Assembly: GCF_024810105.1 (NCBI RefSeq)
Contig: NZ_JANUDX010000012.1
Coordinates: 62,001-126,000 of the forward strand
Source: Stenotrophomonas sp. BIGb0135
Lineage (GTDB): Bacteria; Pseudomonadota; Gammaproteobacteria; Xanthomonadales; Xanthomonadaceae
Direction of reading: 5' to 3'
DNA: 64,000 nt
The notes beneath the pieces are model-generated. The model was not told the DNA's origin and did not search any database. It was given only the letters and a program-made list of their open reading frames with translations. The position numbers and the translations under genes are program-made. Below are positions 45,025 through 52,776 of this stretch, piece by piece (within the stretch, counting starts at the first letter, position 1; each line of letters opens with the position of its first letter).

Positions 45025-46718
45025 CAGATGCGCTCCCAATTCTTCTTGTCAGCGGGGTTACCCCCCTTAAAGCGATAGCCACCCTCCACGGTGCCGGGCG
45101 CAGGGCTGTTCACACCTCGCGCCGCATTCGCCCCTTGCGGTGCGGGAGCCGGCAGTGCGCTACCCGCAGCAGAACGCATGCCACGCTCAGTTACCTGACG
45201 GGCTCGGGCCTTCTGTGCGATCACCGCAGGCGAGTCGCCGGGAATCGGGAAGTACGTCCGCCGTTCCTGCTCCATTTCATCCTTACCGATCGCTGCGCCG
45301 GATTCCTTTCGGAGGTTCGCACGCACCCAGTTGTTCTGAGCCTGGCGGTATTGCTGCCCCTCGTCAGTGGCAAGCGGGTTAAGGACTTCGCCGCCAGCGG
45401 TGTAGTAGTCGCGACGATTCGTCGGGTCGTATCCCGCCCCCTCCAGGCGCTGCATCTCGCTGTTCGCCTCGACCATGCGATTGAAGAAGCCGGATGCGTT
45501 GCGCTCGCCCTCGCTGGTCTTACCGGCCGGGATGTAGGTCGTGGTTCCGTCGCCGTTGTCGATGACCTGTCCCGCACCACCTGCCGGCATGTCGCGGGGC
45601 TTGTTAACAATCTGGATCTGGCCGGTTGGCCCCATCTGGGCTACGGTTCCAGACGGCAGGCCAAGGGATGCAATCTCGTCGGCCTTGAGCGTGCGGTAGC
45701 TCTCGCGCTCCTTGTCTGCCTTGGCAGGCTTCCATCCGATCTGGGGCGAGCCCTGCCCACCCTGAGCGAGTGCCAAGACCTTGGGAACATAGTGCCGAGT
45801 CTCTGCCGGTGCGTTGGCGAGGACCGCATCGACGTTTCCGCCATGGGTTTTCATGGCCCTATCCACGTTCCCCGGCCCCCAGTTGTAGGCGGCAAGCGCC
45901 AGTTGCGGGTCGCCGTACTGCTTCAACATGGCCTGCAGGTAATCCTTGCCCACGCGCTCCATTTCAGCGGGCGAGCGGTCCCGTGCCGGGGCGACCCCGT
46001 AACCCGGATCAACCAGCGTGCCGGGCATGGTCTGCATCGTGCCCATAGCACCCTTAGGCGACACAGCAGCGGGGTTACCGCCCGACTCGATCTGCATTAC
46101 GGCCTGTTCCAGCGTCGGAACCATGTCCTTCGACAAGAAACCGCTTGTCGGCATCTGCGGCTGCGTACCGAGTGGATCCTGAGATAGGAAACCTTCACTG
46201 ATGACGTTGCCCTTCAGGTCTCTCAGTTCTTGGGTTGCCAGGTTGCGCAGCACGTTGAGATATCCGGGCTCTCCAGTGCGCGGATTCTTGTAGGCGATCT
46301 CCATCGGGTCCCATTTAGCCTGGGGCTGCGCCTTGTTGCGGAGGTCCAGCGCGCCATCCGGGTCGTACCGAGCCAGCTCCGCCCACTTCTCGCTATTGAT
46401 CGAGCCGTCAGAATTCAGCACGCCCTGCTGGGCCTGCTCAATGGCGGCGTTGCGCTCCATGCCCTGCCGGGTTCGGGCAAGGATTTCCTTCTTGTATCGG
46501 GCGTTCTCCATCCCCTGAACGCTTTGATCGACCGCGAGCAACCCCGACTGGATGCTGTCGCTGAGAGAGGCGCCAAAGTTGCCACCATTCTTGGCGCTGA
46601 GCATCCCCAGCCCGGCTGCCAGCAGGCCGCGACGCGTAAGAGCGCCTTGATCCTGCTCGCTCATATCCTGCCAGCCGGGGGTCATACGGCCGAAAAAGTT
46701 TCGTGGGCTGAAATTCAT
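45024..46718 (-). CDS. Phage virion protein with lytic transglycosylase (SLT) domain
   Basis: A 564-residue ejection protein. The central SLT-like lysozyme domain carries the catalytic Glu in VMQIESGGNPAAVSPKGAMG, then MQTMPGT and LALAAYNWGPGNVDRAM, the standard goose-lysozyme/SLT motifs. Flanks are helical; the C-terminus contains NPLATDEGQQYRQAQNNW, a pattern also seen in other phage ejection proteins. The enzyme locally opens peptidoglycan during DNA entry. ATG 46718 has AGGA about ten bases upstream; ATG 46748 is an alternative. It leads the late-type operon running left. Confidence 0.85.
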   Translation of the reverse strand: MNFSPRNFFGRMTPGWQDMSEQDQGALTRRGLLAAGLGMLSAKNGGNFGASLSDSIQSGLLAVDQSVQGMENARYKKEILARTRQGMERNAAIEQAQQGVLNSDGSINSEKWAELARYDPDGALDLRNKAQPQAKWDPMEIAYKNPRTGEPGYLNVLRNLATQELRDLKGNVISEGFLSQDPLGTQPQMPTSGFLSKDMVPTLEQAVMQIESGGNPAAVSPKGAMGTMQTMPGTLVDPGYGVAPARDRSPAEMERVGKDYLQAMLKQYGDPQLALAAYNWGPGNVDRAMKTHGGNVDAVLANAPAETRHYVPKVLALAQGGQGSPQIGWKPAKADKERESYRTLKADEIASLGLPSGTVAQMGPTGQIQIVNKPRDMPAGGAGQVIDNGDGTTTYIPAGKTSEGERNASGFFNRMVEANSEMQRLEGAGYDPTNRRDYYTAGGEVLNPLATDEGQQYRQAQNNWVRANLRKESGAAIGKDEMEQERRTYFPIPGDSPAVIAQKARARQVTERGMRSAAGSALPAPAPQGANAARGVNSPAPGTVEGGYRFKGGNPADKKNWERI

Positions 46719-46754
46719 GAATTGCTGTCCTATGCTCAAGTTGCGCATCGCTTA

Positions 46755-46787
46755 CCGAGTACTCACCGAGGACTCACTGAGTACTCA
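46755..46787. repeat. Three tandem 11-bp repeats in the leader of the ejection operon
   Basis: CCGAGTACTCA, CCGAGGACTCA and CTGAGTACTCA lie head to tail, 11 bp each, then CGGAG. Each unit has a palindromic core (GAGTACTC). One helical turn spacing suggests cooperative binding by a regulator on the same DNA face. They lie 37 bp upstream of the ejection-operon start at 46718, within its leader. Confidence 0.6.
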
Positions 46788-46820
46788 CGGAGCGGTGCGT
46801 GACATGCGCGAAGAAGGGAA

Positions 46821-46848
46821 GGCGGCGCCACCGAAGTGGTCGCCGCCG
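46821..46848 (-). terminator. GC-rich hairpin, terminator or attenuator before the ejection operon
   Basis: GGCGGCG-CCAC-cgaa-GTGG-TCGCCGCC forms a 4-nt-loop hairpin. On the minus strand it is followed by TTCCCTTCTT, a moderate pyrimidine tract. It sits between a predicted promoter and the operon start, so it could terminate upstream transcripts or attenuate the operon. Confidence 0.5.
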
Positions 46849-46875
46849 GGGCCCGCCCTTGGGTAGTTGGAGCCC

Positions 46876-46905
46876 CTATTACTTTCACCGTTTGGCGGGT
46901 GTAAA
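46876..46905 (-). promoter_or_regulatory. Predicted sigma-70 promoter for the ejection operon
   Basis: On the minus strand TTTACA (46905-46900) is followed after 18 bp by TAATAG (46881-46876). A further inverted repeat TTTACACC-n-GGTGAAA overlaps the spacer and may be an operator. Downstream lie the hairpin and three 11-bp repeats before the gene at 46718. Confidence 0.5.
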
Positions 46906-46947
46906 TAGCTCCCAGCCCGGACAGCGGCAGCCGTAGCGGATATCTCG

Positions 46948-47871
46948 CTAAGCCTCGGCGACTGGCCTGCCTGCGCCAGGGCTCAACAGACCGTCGCCCG
47001 CGTTCCAGTCGCGGTTCCCCGCCTCGCCCAGCTCTTCCAAAAGCGCGTAGCTCGCACGCTCCAGCCAGTCCCACAGGACCCGCTCAATCGCGCGAACTCT
47101 GTTGCGGTACGCAGACTCCCTAACACCCTCGCTCGCTGCCCCGTCCCTGTAGCTACGCCCAAGACCCAGAAGCCGCGCAGCCGCCTCTCGGGCGTGGTGA
47201 CGTTCGTGGCCAAGCGCGACCAAGTACAGCTCAACCTGCGGCCACCGCCAAAGCTGCTGGGCGGCATAGAGCATCAGCCAGTCCTCCAGCGGCCCGTCCA
47301 AGCCGGCGTCAGCGAGCGCCATCAGGACCGGACGAACCGGACGAACCGCAGGGATCACCACAACACCAGGGGACGCCTTGTTGCTCCAAGCATGGACGCG
47401 CCTCGTCCTCGACGCGTGCATATCAGGATTTGACGCGTCGGCACGCATGTTTGTCGCGTTGTCGAACGCCTCCACTGTCCGCCTTTTGTCCGCATTGAAA
47501 GCGGACAGGGCGGCCGCACGCGCATGTCGTCCTCTGGGAAGGTACTTTCGAGCGTCGTGGACAACCGCGCCACGGCTGTGGATGGCCAAACCGGCAGGAT
47601 CCACTGTTCCGTCCTCGGCCACGGGAACCTCCACCCAACTTGCATGCCAGACCATCGCCATGCACGCTCCGCAGCCGTAAGCAGCCGCCACCGCTCGGGA
47701 CGCCCGGTCCACGTTGGTTGAACCTTCCTGCCAAGGCCCTCCCTTCCTTGGCCGAGACGGCAGTTTGCTCTCCGATGCTGCTAGCAGTGCTGTATCGATG
47801 CTAGTAGCAGTGCTAGTAGCATCCAAGCCGCCCGCAGTGGCTGGTTCTGTTCGCGATGGTCTCAGGTCCAA
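46948..47871 (-). CDS. Hypothetical phage protein (up to 307 residues, TTG start)
   Basis: Large minus-strand frame of unknown function. The C-terminal 130 residues look like a folded helical domain (LYAAQQLWRWPQVELYLVAL, GHERHHAREAAARLLGLGRS, RNRVRAIERVLWDWLERASY), with regular heptads. This region may bind DNA. The N-terminus is less certain: TTG 47871 has GGGAGG upstream, but the first 40 residues cover a 27-bp palindrome, so translation may start further in, for example near the Met at VWHASWVEVPV. Confidence 0.55.
   Translation of the reverse strand: MDLRPSRTEPATAGGLDATSTATSIDTALLAASESKLPSRPRKGGPWQEGSTNVDRASRAVAAAYGCGACMAMVWHASWVEVPVAEDGTVDPAGLAIHSRGAVVHDARKYLPRGRHARAAALSAFNADKRRTVEAFDNATNMRADASNPDMHASRTRRVHAWSNKASPGVVVIPAVRPVRPVLMALADAGLDGPLEDWLMLYAAQQLWRWPQVELYLVALGHERHHAREAAARLLGLGRSYRDGAASEGVRESAYRNRVRAIERVLWDWLERASYALLEELGEAGNRDWNAGDGLLSPGAGRPVAEA
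47797..47823. promoter_or_regulatory. 27-bp palindrome with rare CTAG motifs
   Basis: GATGCTAGTAGCA (47797-47809) and TGCTAGTAGCATC (47811-47823) are inverted copies with one mismatch. A related copy lies just upstream (GATGCTGCTAGCAG, 47774). CTAG is otherwise scarce. Likely operator near the start of the 46948 gene and next to the origin region. Confidence 0.45.
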
Positions 47872-47961
47872 GAGTGCGCCTCCCGGTAGCGATGCCCAGG
47901 GGAGCCCATCACACCCAGTGCGCAGGCTGCTCCGCTTGGTAGATATCTAGATAGGTGTGCA

Positions 47962-48088
47962 CATAGCGACCAATAGGGGATGTGGATAAGTGGCTGACTG
48001 CACCGCATAGCGACTAACTTGGTCTGTATGTGGAGCAAGGATTTGCGCCACTGCTCCGCATAGCGACCAACTTGCTCCGCATAGCGAC
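47962..48088. other. Predicted replication origin: four iterons and a perfect DnaA box
   Basis: CATAGCGAC occurs four times in the same orientation at 47962, 48006, 48059 and 48080; the last two share a 21-bp unit beginning GCTCCGCATAGCGAC. A consensus DnaA box TGTGGATAA is at 47981-47989, between the first two iterons, next to AT-richer DNA with AGATATCT. The block directly follows a winged-helix protein gene (the last iteron reaches its stop codon). Iterons plus DnaA box beside an initiator-like gene is the standard layout of theta-type phage or plasmid origins. Confidence 0.65.
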
Positions 48089-48513
48089 TACATTTCGCGC
48101 CGTTGCTGCCAGAGATGCGGTGCCACGTGGGTTGCCGGTTCTTGGTGCTTGTGGGACTCATCAATGGGGTAATAGGTGAGTGCATATAGCCCACACCGGT
48201 TCCGCCCACCCTTCCGGGTTTCGATGATCCACCCAGCCTCCAGAAGCTCGCGCTTTGCACCCATGACGGTGCCTTGGCTCTTCCAGCCACGGGTCCGCAA
48301 AAGTGACCAAGGGATGCTGATGTCCCCATTGCGGCCTGGCCGGTACTGCCGTGCAAGTTCAAGCAAGAGCTTTGCGGCGTGCCCTGAGAGGCATCCAAAC
48401 TCATCTGAGTCGGCAATGCGGTGCTCGATGGAGAGGAAGGGCGGGCCCTTGCCGCGACCTTTGATCTGGGATCGCTTCCTGTCTGAAATTCGTGGCACAT
48501 GGTCACCTCCCAT
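48088..48513 (-). CDS. Winged-helix replication-type phage protein
   Basis: A protein of about 141 residues (ATG 48513, MGGDHVPRISDRK; an upstream ATG at 48531 gives 147). A winged-helix domain spans GCLSGHAAKLLLELARQYRP, SIPWSLLRTRGWKSQGTVMG, AKRELLEAGWIIETRKGG and GLYALTYYPIDE. Such proteins are widespread in prophages and phage satellites next to replication sites. The gene ends within the iteron block, and an initiator binding those iterons is the natural guess. The overlapping long frame 47862-48506 in another phase is a shadow. Confidence 0.65.
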   Translation of the reverse strand: MGGDHVPRISDRKRSQIKGRGKGPPFLSIEHRIADSDEFGCLSGHAAKLLLELARQYRPGRNGDISIPWSLLRTRGWKSQGTVMGAKRELLEAGWIIETRKGGRNRCGLYALTYYPIDESHKHQEPATHVAPHLWQQRREM

Positions 48514-48600
48514 CGCCCTTACCTCGGCCAATAGGACGTTCCAGACGGCAGTTGTCTGCTCGTTTCATATACCCCCCAAGGGCAACAGGTAGAGAGCCGG

Positions 48601-49140
48601 TTAGGGCTTATTTCGCGGCTTCTTCTTGGTTCTGGCAGCGCCTGAAAGATGCGCCCACGTACGGCCACGCCGGATATCTCTGACCGTCCGTATGCAGATC
48701 CCCAAGCGCTGGGCCCAAACTCTGGCGGGGACGGCCTCTGCACTGTCGCGGATCGCCAGTGCCTGCTCTGGGGTCAACTTGCAGTAGGTGGAGCGGCAGC
48801 CGTAGCGCAGCAGGTTTCGCTGAGCCTGCCTTGCTCGGTTTTGCTGAGGAGTCACGAGATCGAGGTTGGAAAGCGCGTTATTTCCCGCATTGGCGTCCAG
48901 GTGATCGATCTGCATCCCCTCAGGGATGGGCCCGTGAGCAGCCTCCCAAACCACGCGATGCGCGTACCAAGTGCGAAGGCGATCCGCCGAGGTCATCCGC
49001 TTGAGTACTCGGACGTAGGTGTCGGCGGTCTGTACGCCTACCTCCAGCCCATCTGGGTTGAAGACCCGGCCAGTACTTAGGCATACCAAGAGGCCAGAAG
49101 GGGTATGGGGCACAAGTGACGAAGTGTCTTGGGTCTTCAC
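48601..49140 (-). CDS. HNH endonuclease
   Basis: A 179-residue phage-type HNH nuclease with C-terminal HTH. The HNH site reads AHRVVWEAAHGPIPEGMQID, then HLDANAGNNALSNLDLVTPQ with the H-N-N residues. An NUMOD-like/HTH segment follows (YCKLTPEQALAIRDSAEAVP, RVWAQRLGICIRTVRDIRRG), and a basic tail ends it. Start GTG 49140 overlaps the upstream TGA (GTGA). It could be a free-standing homing nuclease or a packaging-associated nuclease. Confidence 0.85.
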   Translation of the reverse strand: MKTQDTSSLVPHTPSGLLVCLSTGRVFNPDGLEVGVQTADTYVRVLKRMTSADRLRTWYAHRVVWEAAHGPIPEGMQIDHLDANAGNNALSNLDLVTPQQNRARQAQRNLLRYGCRSTYCKLTPEQALAIRDSAEAVPARVWAQRLGICIRTVRDIRRGRTWAHLSGAARTKKKPRNKP

Positions 49141-49415
49141 GGCTCGTCCTCCACCGGCTCAGCCCGCTGCGGAAGGCGTGATTTGAACTCTAGCCAGGCG
49201 GCGCGCACGTTGAGTGGCACGTAGTATTCGGTTACTCCGTACGAGCCGTGGTCGTCCTCAAGGACTGCTGGATAGGCCTCAAGTAGTCCTCGTCTTACCA
49301 GCTGCTGGGCAGCGGGCCGGGACGGAGCTGCTTGCGTCCCGTCAGCTGTCCATCCGCCCGCATCCATCAGCCGCCGCTGATCTATGGTGAGGCCGCTGAA
49401 GTCGAGATCGGTCAT
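49137..49415 (-). CDS. Hypothetical phage protein (92 residues)
   Basis: Acidic small protein: TDLDFSGLTIDQRRLMDAGG, then AAQQLVRRGLLEAYPAVLED and SYGVTEYYVPLNVRAAWLEF, a plausible winged-helix-like fold. It overlaps both neighbours by 4 bp (ATGA upstream, GTGA downstream), so it belongs to the AlpA-HNH operon. No function recognised. Confidence 0.6.
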   Translation of the reverse strand: MTDLDFSGLTIDQRRLMDAGGWTADGTQAAPSRPAAQQLVRRGLLEAYPAVLEDDHGSYGVTEYYVPLNVRAAWLEFKSRLPQRAEPVEDEP

Positions 49416-49624
49416 GGGGATGTCCCCGCGCCGCTTTGTAGCCGAGTGGGCAGGCTGTACAGGCTATCGAGGTAGACGAACCGTCTCCGACCGATGCTGA
49501 TCGTCTCGAGCAGACCTGCGTTTGCCAGTTCGTAGGCCTTGGATCGACCGATACCGACCTTCGTGCATTCCGGGATAAAGGGCCGGAACTCCCTGTGTCC
49601 ATGTGTATCCACTGACTGCACCAT
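49412..49624 (-). CDS. AlpA/excisionase-like small HTH protein
   Basis: A 70-residue protein with the excisionase/AlpA-type helix-turn-helix: FIPECTKVGIGRSKAYELAN, AGLLETISIGRRRFVYLDSL, where ISIGRRRFVYLDSL is the usual wing. It leads a translationally coupled early operon (49624 to 48601). The 137-bp region upstream carries an 11-bp inverted repeat that could be its operator. Confidence 0.75.
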   Translation of the reverse strand: MVQSVDTHGHREFRPFIPECTKVGIGRSKAYELANAGLLETISIGRRRFVYLDSLYSLPTRLQSGAGTSP

Positions 49625-49717
49625 GTATGCCGCAATGCGGCGGGTGAGTCGAAATTTAGGGATACGGGAGCGAGTTCAACATGCCATCTGCTTGAACAAT
49701 TCTGGATTTGACTCAGG

Positions 49718-49752
49718 CTGAATCAGAACCAGGAATTCTGATTCTGATTCAG
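49718..49752. promoter_or_regulatory. Operator-like inverted repeat upstream of the AlpA-like operon
   Basis: CTGAATCAGAA (49718-49728) and TTCTGATTCAG (49742-49752) are perfect 11-bp inverted copies, 13 bp apart, with a third half-site TTCTGATT at 49736-49743. Strong candidate binding site for the element's repressor. Confidence 0.6.
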
Positions 49753-49762
49753 GGTGACGCGT

Positions 49763-50473
49763 CTATGCTCCCTTAGGAATAGGTGCGAGCTTGGAAATTG
49801 CCGCCTCGTCCATGTCACTGGTCTCGAAGAAAACTGAGGCCAGCGCAAGCACAAGCGCTCTGTGGGGGGTGCCGAACTCGCGCATGAACTCGTTCGTTAA
49901 GCGCCGAATGAAGCGCAACCGCCTTACATTGGAGTCGTTCGGCTTCTTGACTTCGCTCTGCAGCTCCGCCAGATGAAGCGCGCCGTTATGGATTGCATCG
50001 AAGACTAGCCCCAGGTCCTTCCTTATGCCGTGATAGATAGAGAACCGAATGCGGTACAAGGAATCTTCTCTGTCATCTTCGTCCAGATCCTCGAAATTCT
50101 GCGGCCAGTTCGCTTGGTAGTTGATCGCGCTCTCAAGCGCAGCGCGATCTAGATAGGGCTGGAATGGCCAATCAAGACCGGTTCTCTCGTTATAGAAGGG
50201 TACGAGGAGTTCGCGTAGAGCCTCGCAGTGGGCGACCATCTTCTTCGATGCGGCCTGCCTTTGCTTTGAGGTCATCTTCTCGAATGGCTCCAGTTCTGCG
50301 AGACCATGCATCACTGCGCCACTTATCCAATCTTCCAACGTCGCTCCCAGCCTCCTACCCCTCCGATTCTTGCCCTTGAGCGATTCGAGACACACCACAT
50401 ACTCTGCAGATGCCCTTAGCTTCCGCCAAGCAGCCTCTGCCTCCTGATCCTTAAATAGATGAGTCGAAGTCAT
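49763..50473 (-). CDS. Hypothetical cargo protein (236 residues)
   Basis: Soluble, helix-rich and AT-richer than neighbours: STHLFKDQEAEAAWRKLRAS..., RSFRIHGIRK-like middle (LYRIRFSIYHGIRKDLGLVF) and C-terminal FGTPHRALVLALASVFFETS. No membrane segment and no known motif. It is isolated by about 140 bp on the left and 50 bp on the right, at a position where cargo is often found near the integrase. Function is unknown. Confidence 0.6.
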   Translation of the reverse strand: MTSTHLFKDQEAEAAWRKLRASAEYVVCLESLKGKNRRGRRLGATLEDWISGAVMHGLAELEPFEKMTSKQRQAASKKMVAHCEALRELLVPFYNERTGLDWPFQPYLDRAALESAINYQANWPQNFEDLDEDDREDSLYRIRFSIYHGIRKDLGLVFDAIHNGALHLAELQSEVKKPNDSNVRRLRFIRRLTNEFMREFGTPHRALVLALASVFFETSDMDEAAISKLAPIPKGA

Positions 50474-50525
50474 CAGCGGTTCTCTCTATGGCGCCTTCCA
50501 AGGTAGTCCCTTGGCTTCCCGCATC

Positions 50526-51152
50526 CTACCTAGTACTTCTCAGGTGGGCGATCATGTCGTTTAGGAGTTCACGGGCTGCGCGTCTAGCTTGGGCCTTCGT
50601 TTGAAAGCCAAGGCCATCAGCAGACCGAGAGCGCAGCAGATCTTCGGTAAGGTCGTCGAGAACCCGACTTGCCTCCCGCCTTGCCTCCTGTCGCGCCCGC
50701 TTGGCAGCGTCCTGCCGTGCCCGCGACCAGCGCCTCTCCGAAGCCGCTTCCCGCCGTCGCTGTCGCTCTAGGCCTGCTTTTAACGCCACTTCGGGAAAGC
50801 CAAGGGGAAGCATTTCGTCGGTTCTGTCGGTAGCCGATGCGTACCAGTGCACCCCACGGCGGAGGTGGTAGGAGGCTTGGTCGAAGAGCCAGGGACTGGA
50901 GCTCGGCTCCAAATCTCGCATGGCCGTCCAGCCCAATTCCTGAGCCCTCAGCACAAGCCCCACGGCATCCACGTCCTGGGTGGCTACAACTCCGCTCTCG
51001 TCGTAGTAGCAGAGGCGGAAGCGCTCGTCCTGATGAAGGGCAAGCCACTCAACCCCGCCCGGCTCTAGGGCAACAAGGGCCCGCACAGGGGCGCCCTTCG
51101 CCACAAGGCGGTCAATCGGATCGGCAGACGCGGCGAAGTCAATGATTCGCAT
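50526..51152 (-). CDS. Hypothetical phage protein (208 residues)
   Basis: Unknown protein. N-terminal part RIIDFAASADPIDRLVAKGA and a beta-rich middle (GGVEWLALHQDERFRLCYYD), then a strongly basic coiled region (about 125-175; AASERRWSRARQDAAKRARQ) and a helical end. The coiled basic stretch suggests nucleic-acid binding. It overlaps the next gene upstream by 14 bp. Confidence 0.6.
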   Translation of the reverse strand: MRIIDFAASADPIDRLVAKGAPVRALVALEPGGVEWLALHQDERFRLCYYDESGVVATQDVDAVGLVLRAQELGWTAMRDLEPSSSPWLFDQASYHLRRGVHWYASATDRTDEMLPLGFPEVALKAGLERQRRREAASERRWSRARQDAAKRARQEARREASRVLDDLTEDLLRSRSADGLGFQTKAQARRAARELLNDMIAHLRSTR

Positions 51153-51441
51153 GGCACTGCCCTCCCATGGTCGAGTAGGGGGTTGCTACGGGTGCGCTAA
51201 GGAGTGCCAGTAGCACACCAGTAGCAAACAGAAGGGTGCAGGCCCAGTAGAGGTTGGAATCCCCGTGGTTGGCCAGCCAGAGCTGCAGGCGTCGGGGGCG
51301 ACGGGTTGCGTTCGGCTGCGTTTGCTTGCGTTCGCGCCAAGCGCTGAAGAGCAGGCTGCAGCCGGCGAGTCCCACGGTGCGGGGGGTATTCGAGGCCACG
51401 CGCGCCCGTTCACGCGCAGGTTCTATAATGCTGCGATCCAT
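51139..51441 (-). CDS. Hypothetical single-helix membrane protein (100 residues)
   Basis: Basic N-terminal half (RTVGLAGCSLLFSAWRERKQ, TRRPRRLQL) and one predicted membrane helix (YWACTLLFATGVLLALLSA) near the C-terminus. It is coupled to the next gene by overlap. A shuffled-looking composition leaves some doubt that it is translated. Confidence 0.5.
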   Translation of the reverse strand: MDRSIIEPARERARVASNTPRTVGLAGCSLLFSAWRERKQTQPNATRRPRRLQLWLANHGDSNLYWACTLLFATGVLLALLSAPVATPYSTMGGQCHANH

Positions 51442-51469
51442 GATCGACTCCTAATAGTCGGTTTTGGTA

Positions 51470-51512
51470 GGCCGAGCTAGGGGTTCCAGCCCCTTTCTCG
51501 GCCGCTTTGTTT
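51470..51512 (-). terminator. Double-stem hairpin after the integrase gene
   Basis: GGCCGAG (51470-51476) pairs with CTCGGCC (51497-51503), with inner GGGG/CCCC (51480-51483, 51490-51493). It lies 40 bp beyond the integrase stop. No strong T-run, so it is a probable but imperfect terminator. Confidence 0.5.
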
Positions 51513-51552
51513 CTGTGCCTCTACTCTTTCGTTCCTCCCTTGTAGATGAGCC

Positions 51553-52776
51553 TTAGGCCCGGTTTTTCCGCAGCGGGACGACCTTGCGGCCGTTCTCACG
51601 GAGGGTGTCCAGGTAGTCAGACCATGCCTGCATCATCTTGCGTCGCTCGGGCAGATGGGTGGCGCGGTTGTACGCCCGCCCCAGTGGATCGTGTACGGCA
51701 TGCGCCAACTGGTGTTCGATGTAGTCCGGACGGAACCCCAGCACCTCGTCCAGCACCGTCCGCGCCATTGCCCTGAAGCCGTGGCCGACGATGGTTGTTC
51801 CGTCAAAGCCGAGGTTCCGCAGGGCGGCATTGATCGTGTTCTCACTCATGGGCCGAGACGCACTCCGGACGCCCGGGAACACGTACTCACTGCGCCGGGT
51901 CAGCGGCTGCAGCTCCGCAAGCACCTGCACGGCCTGGTCGGACAGGGGGACGATATGGGGGGTCTTCGTCTTGCTGGTGACGTACCGCCACTCCCCGGCA
52001 TCTAGGTCAATGTCAGCCCACTTGGCGGCACGAAGCTCGCCGGGGCGCACAAAGAGCAAAGGGGCAAGCCTAAGGGCCGCTTGGGTGACTGGAGAGCCTT
52101 GGTAGGAATGCAGGGCCCGCAGCAATTCGCCGATCTGTTCGGGGTCTGTGAGGCTTGCGAAGTGCTTAGTCCTGGGCTGTTCGAGCGCCCCGGCCAAGTC
52201 CTCTGCAGGATTCCGTTCGGCACGGCCGGTTGCCAGGGCATAGCGGAAGACCCGGCCCGCATGGGACCGCGCTCGATGGGCGGTTTCGACCACACCCCGC
52301 TGTTCAAGCTTGCGCAGGGCCGCCAAAAGGATAGGGGCGGTTACGTCGGTGATAGGCATAGCAGCGATTGCCGCCAGATCCTTTTCAATCAGGCGCCGCT
52401 CGCGCTTTACCGAGCCTGGGGACAGCCCCTCTTTGGCCCGCTTGGCTAGCAGCTCCAGGCCGATGGCACCAAAGGTGCTGTTAACACGGTCAGCGTGAGC
52501 CGCTCGCTCGGCCCTGGCGACGTGAGCCGGGTTGGCCCCGCCTCGCAGCAACGCTCGCAGCTTGTCACGCTCGGCCCGAGCCTGCTGCAGCGACATCGAC
52601 GGGTACTCATCGATGGTGACGATGCTCGCCTTGGAGGCGTACCTGTAGCGGTAGCGCCATGCCTTGGATCCGGACGGTCGCACCTCTATGCAAAGGCCAT
52701 TGGAATCCGCAACCCGGTAGGGGCGGTCCTTGGCCTTCAGTGCGCGCAGTTTGGTGTCGGTGAGCATGTGAGTCAT
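51553..52776 (-). CDS. P4-type tyrosine integrase (DUF4102 N-terminal domain)
   Basis: A 407-residue intact integrase. The DUF4102 arm-binding domain covers about 4-90 (MLTDTKLRALKAKDRPYRVA, GLCIEVRPSGSKAWRYRYR). The catalytic domain has Arg in VRPGELRAAKWADIDL, His-x-x-Arg as GHGFRAMARTVL, and the nucleophile Tyr in LGRAYNRATHLPERR. ATG 52767 or 52776 are both possible. It lies 168 bp from a tRNA gene whose 3' end faces it, the classic arrangement for P4-like islands that integrate into tRNA 3' ends. Upstream short repeats (GTGAGTC, 52768 and 52783; inverted at 52825) may be arm sites. Confidence 0.93.
   Translation of the reverse strand: MTHMLTDTKLRALKAKDRPYRVADSNGLCIEVRPSGSKAWRYRYRYASKASIVTIDEYPSMSLQQARAERDKLRALLRGGANPAHVARAERAAHADRVNSTFGAIGLELLAKRAKEGLSPGSVKRERRLIEKDLAAIAAMPITDVTAPILLAALRKLEQRGVVETAHRARSHAGRVFRYALATGRAERNPAEDLAGALEQPRTKHFASLTDPEQIGELLRALHSYQGSPVTQAALRLAPLLFVRPGELRAAKWADIDLDAGEWRYVTSKTKTPHIVPLSDQAVQVLAELQPLTRRSEYVFPGVRSASRPMSENTINAALRNLGFDGTTIVGHGFRAMARTVLDEVLGFRPDYIEHQLAHAVHDPLGRAYNRATHLPERRKMMQAWSDYLDTLRENGRKVVPLRKNRA

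Noticed and set aside
47862..48506. 214-residue minus-strand frame over the iterons
   Set aside because: Its C-terminal repeats (RYAEQ) are translations of the iterons, and it overlaps the better-supported winged-helix gene.
51424..51429. Perfect TATAAT on the plus strand
   Set aside because: No -35 at 16-18 bp and no plus-strand gene downstream.
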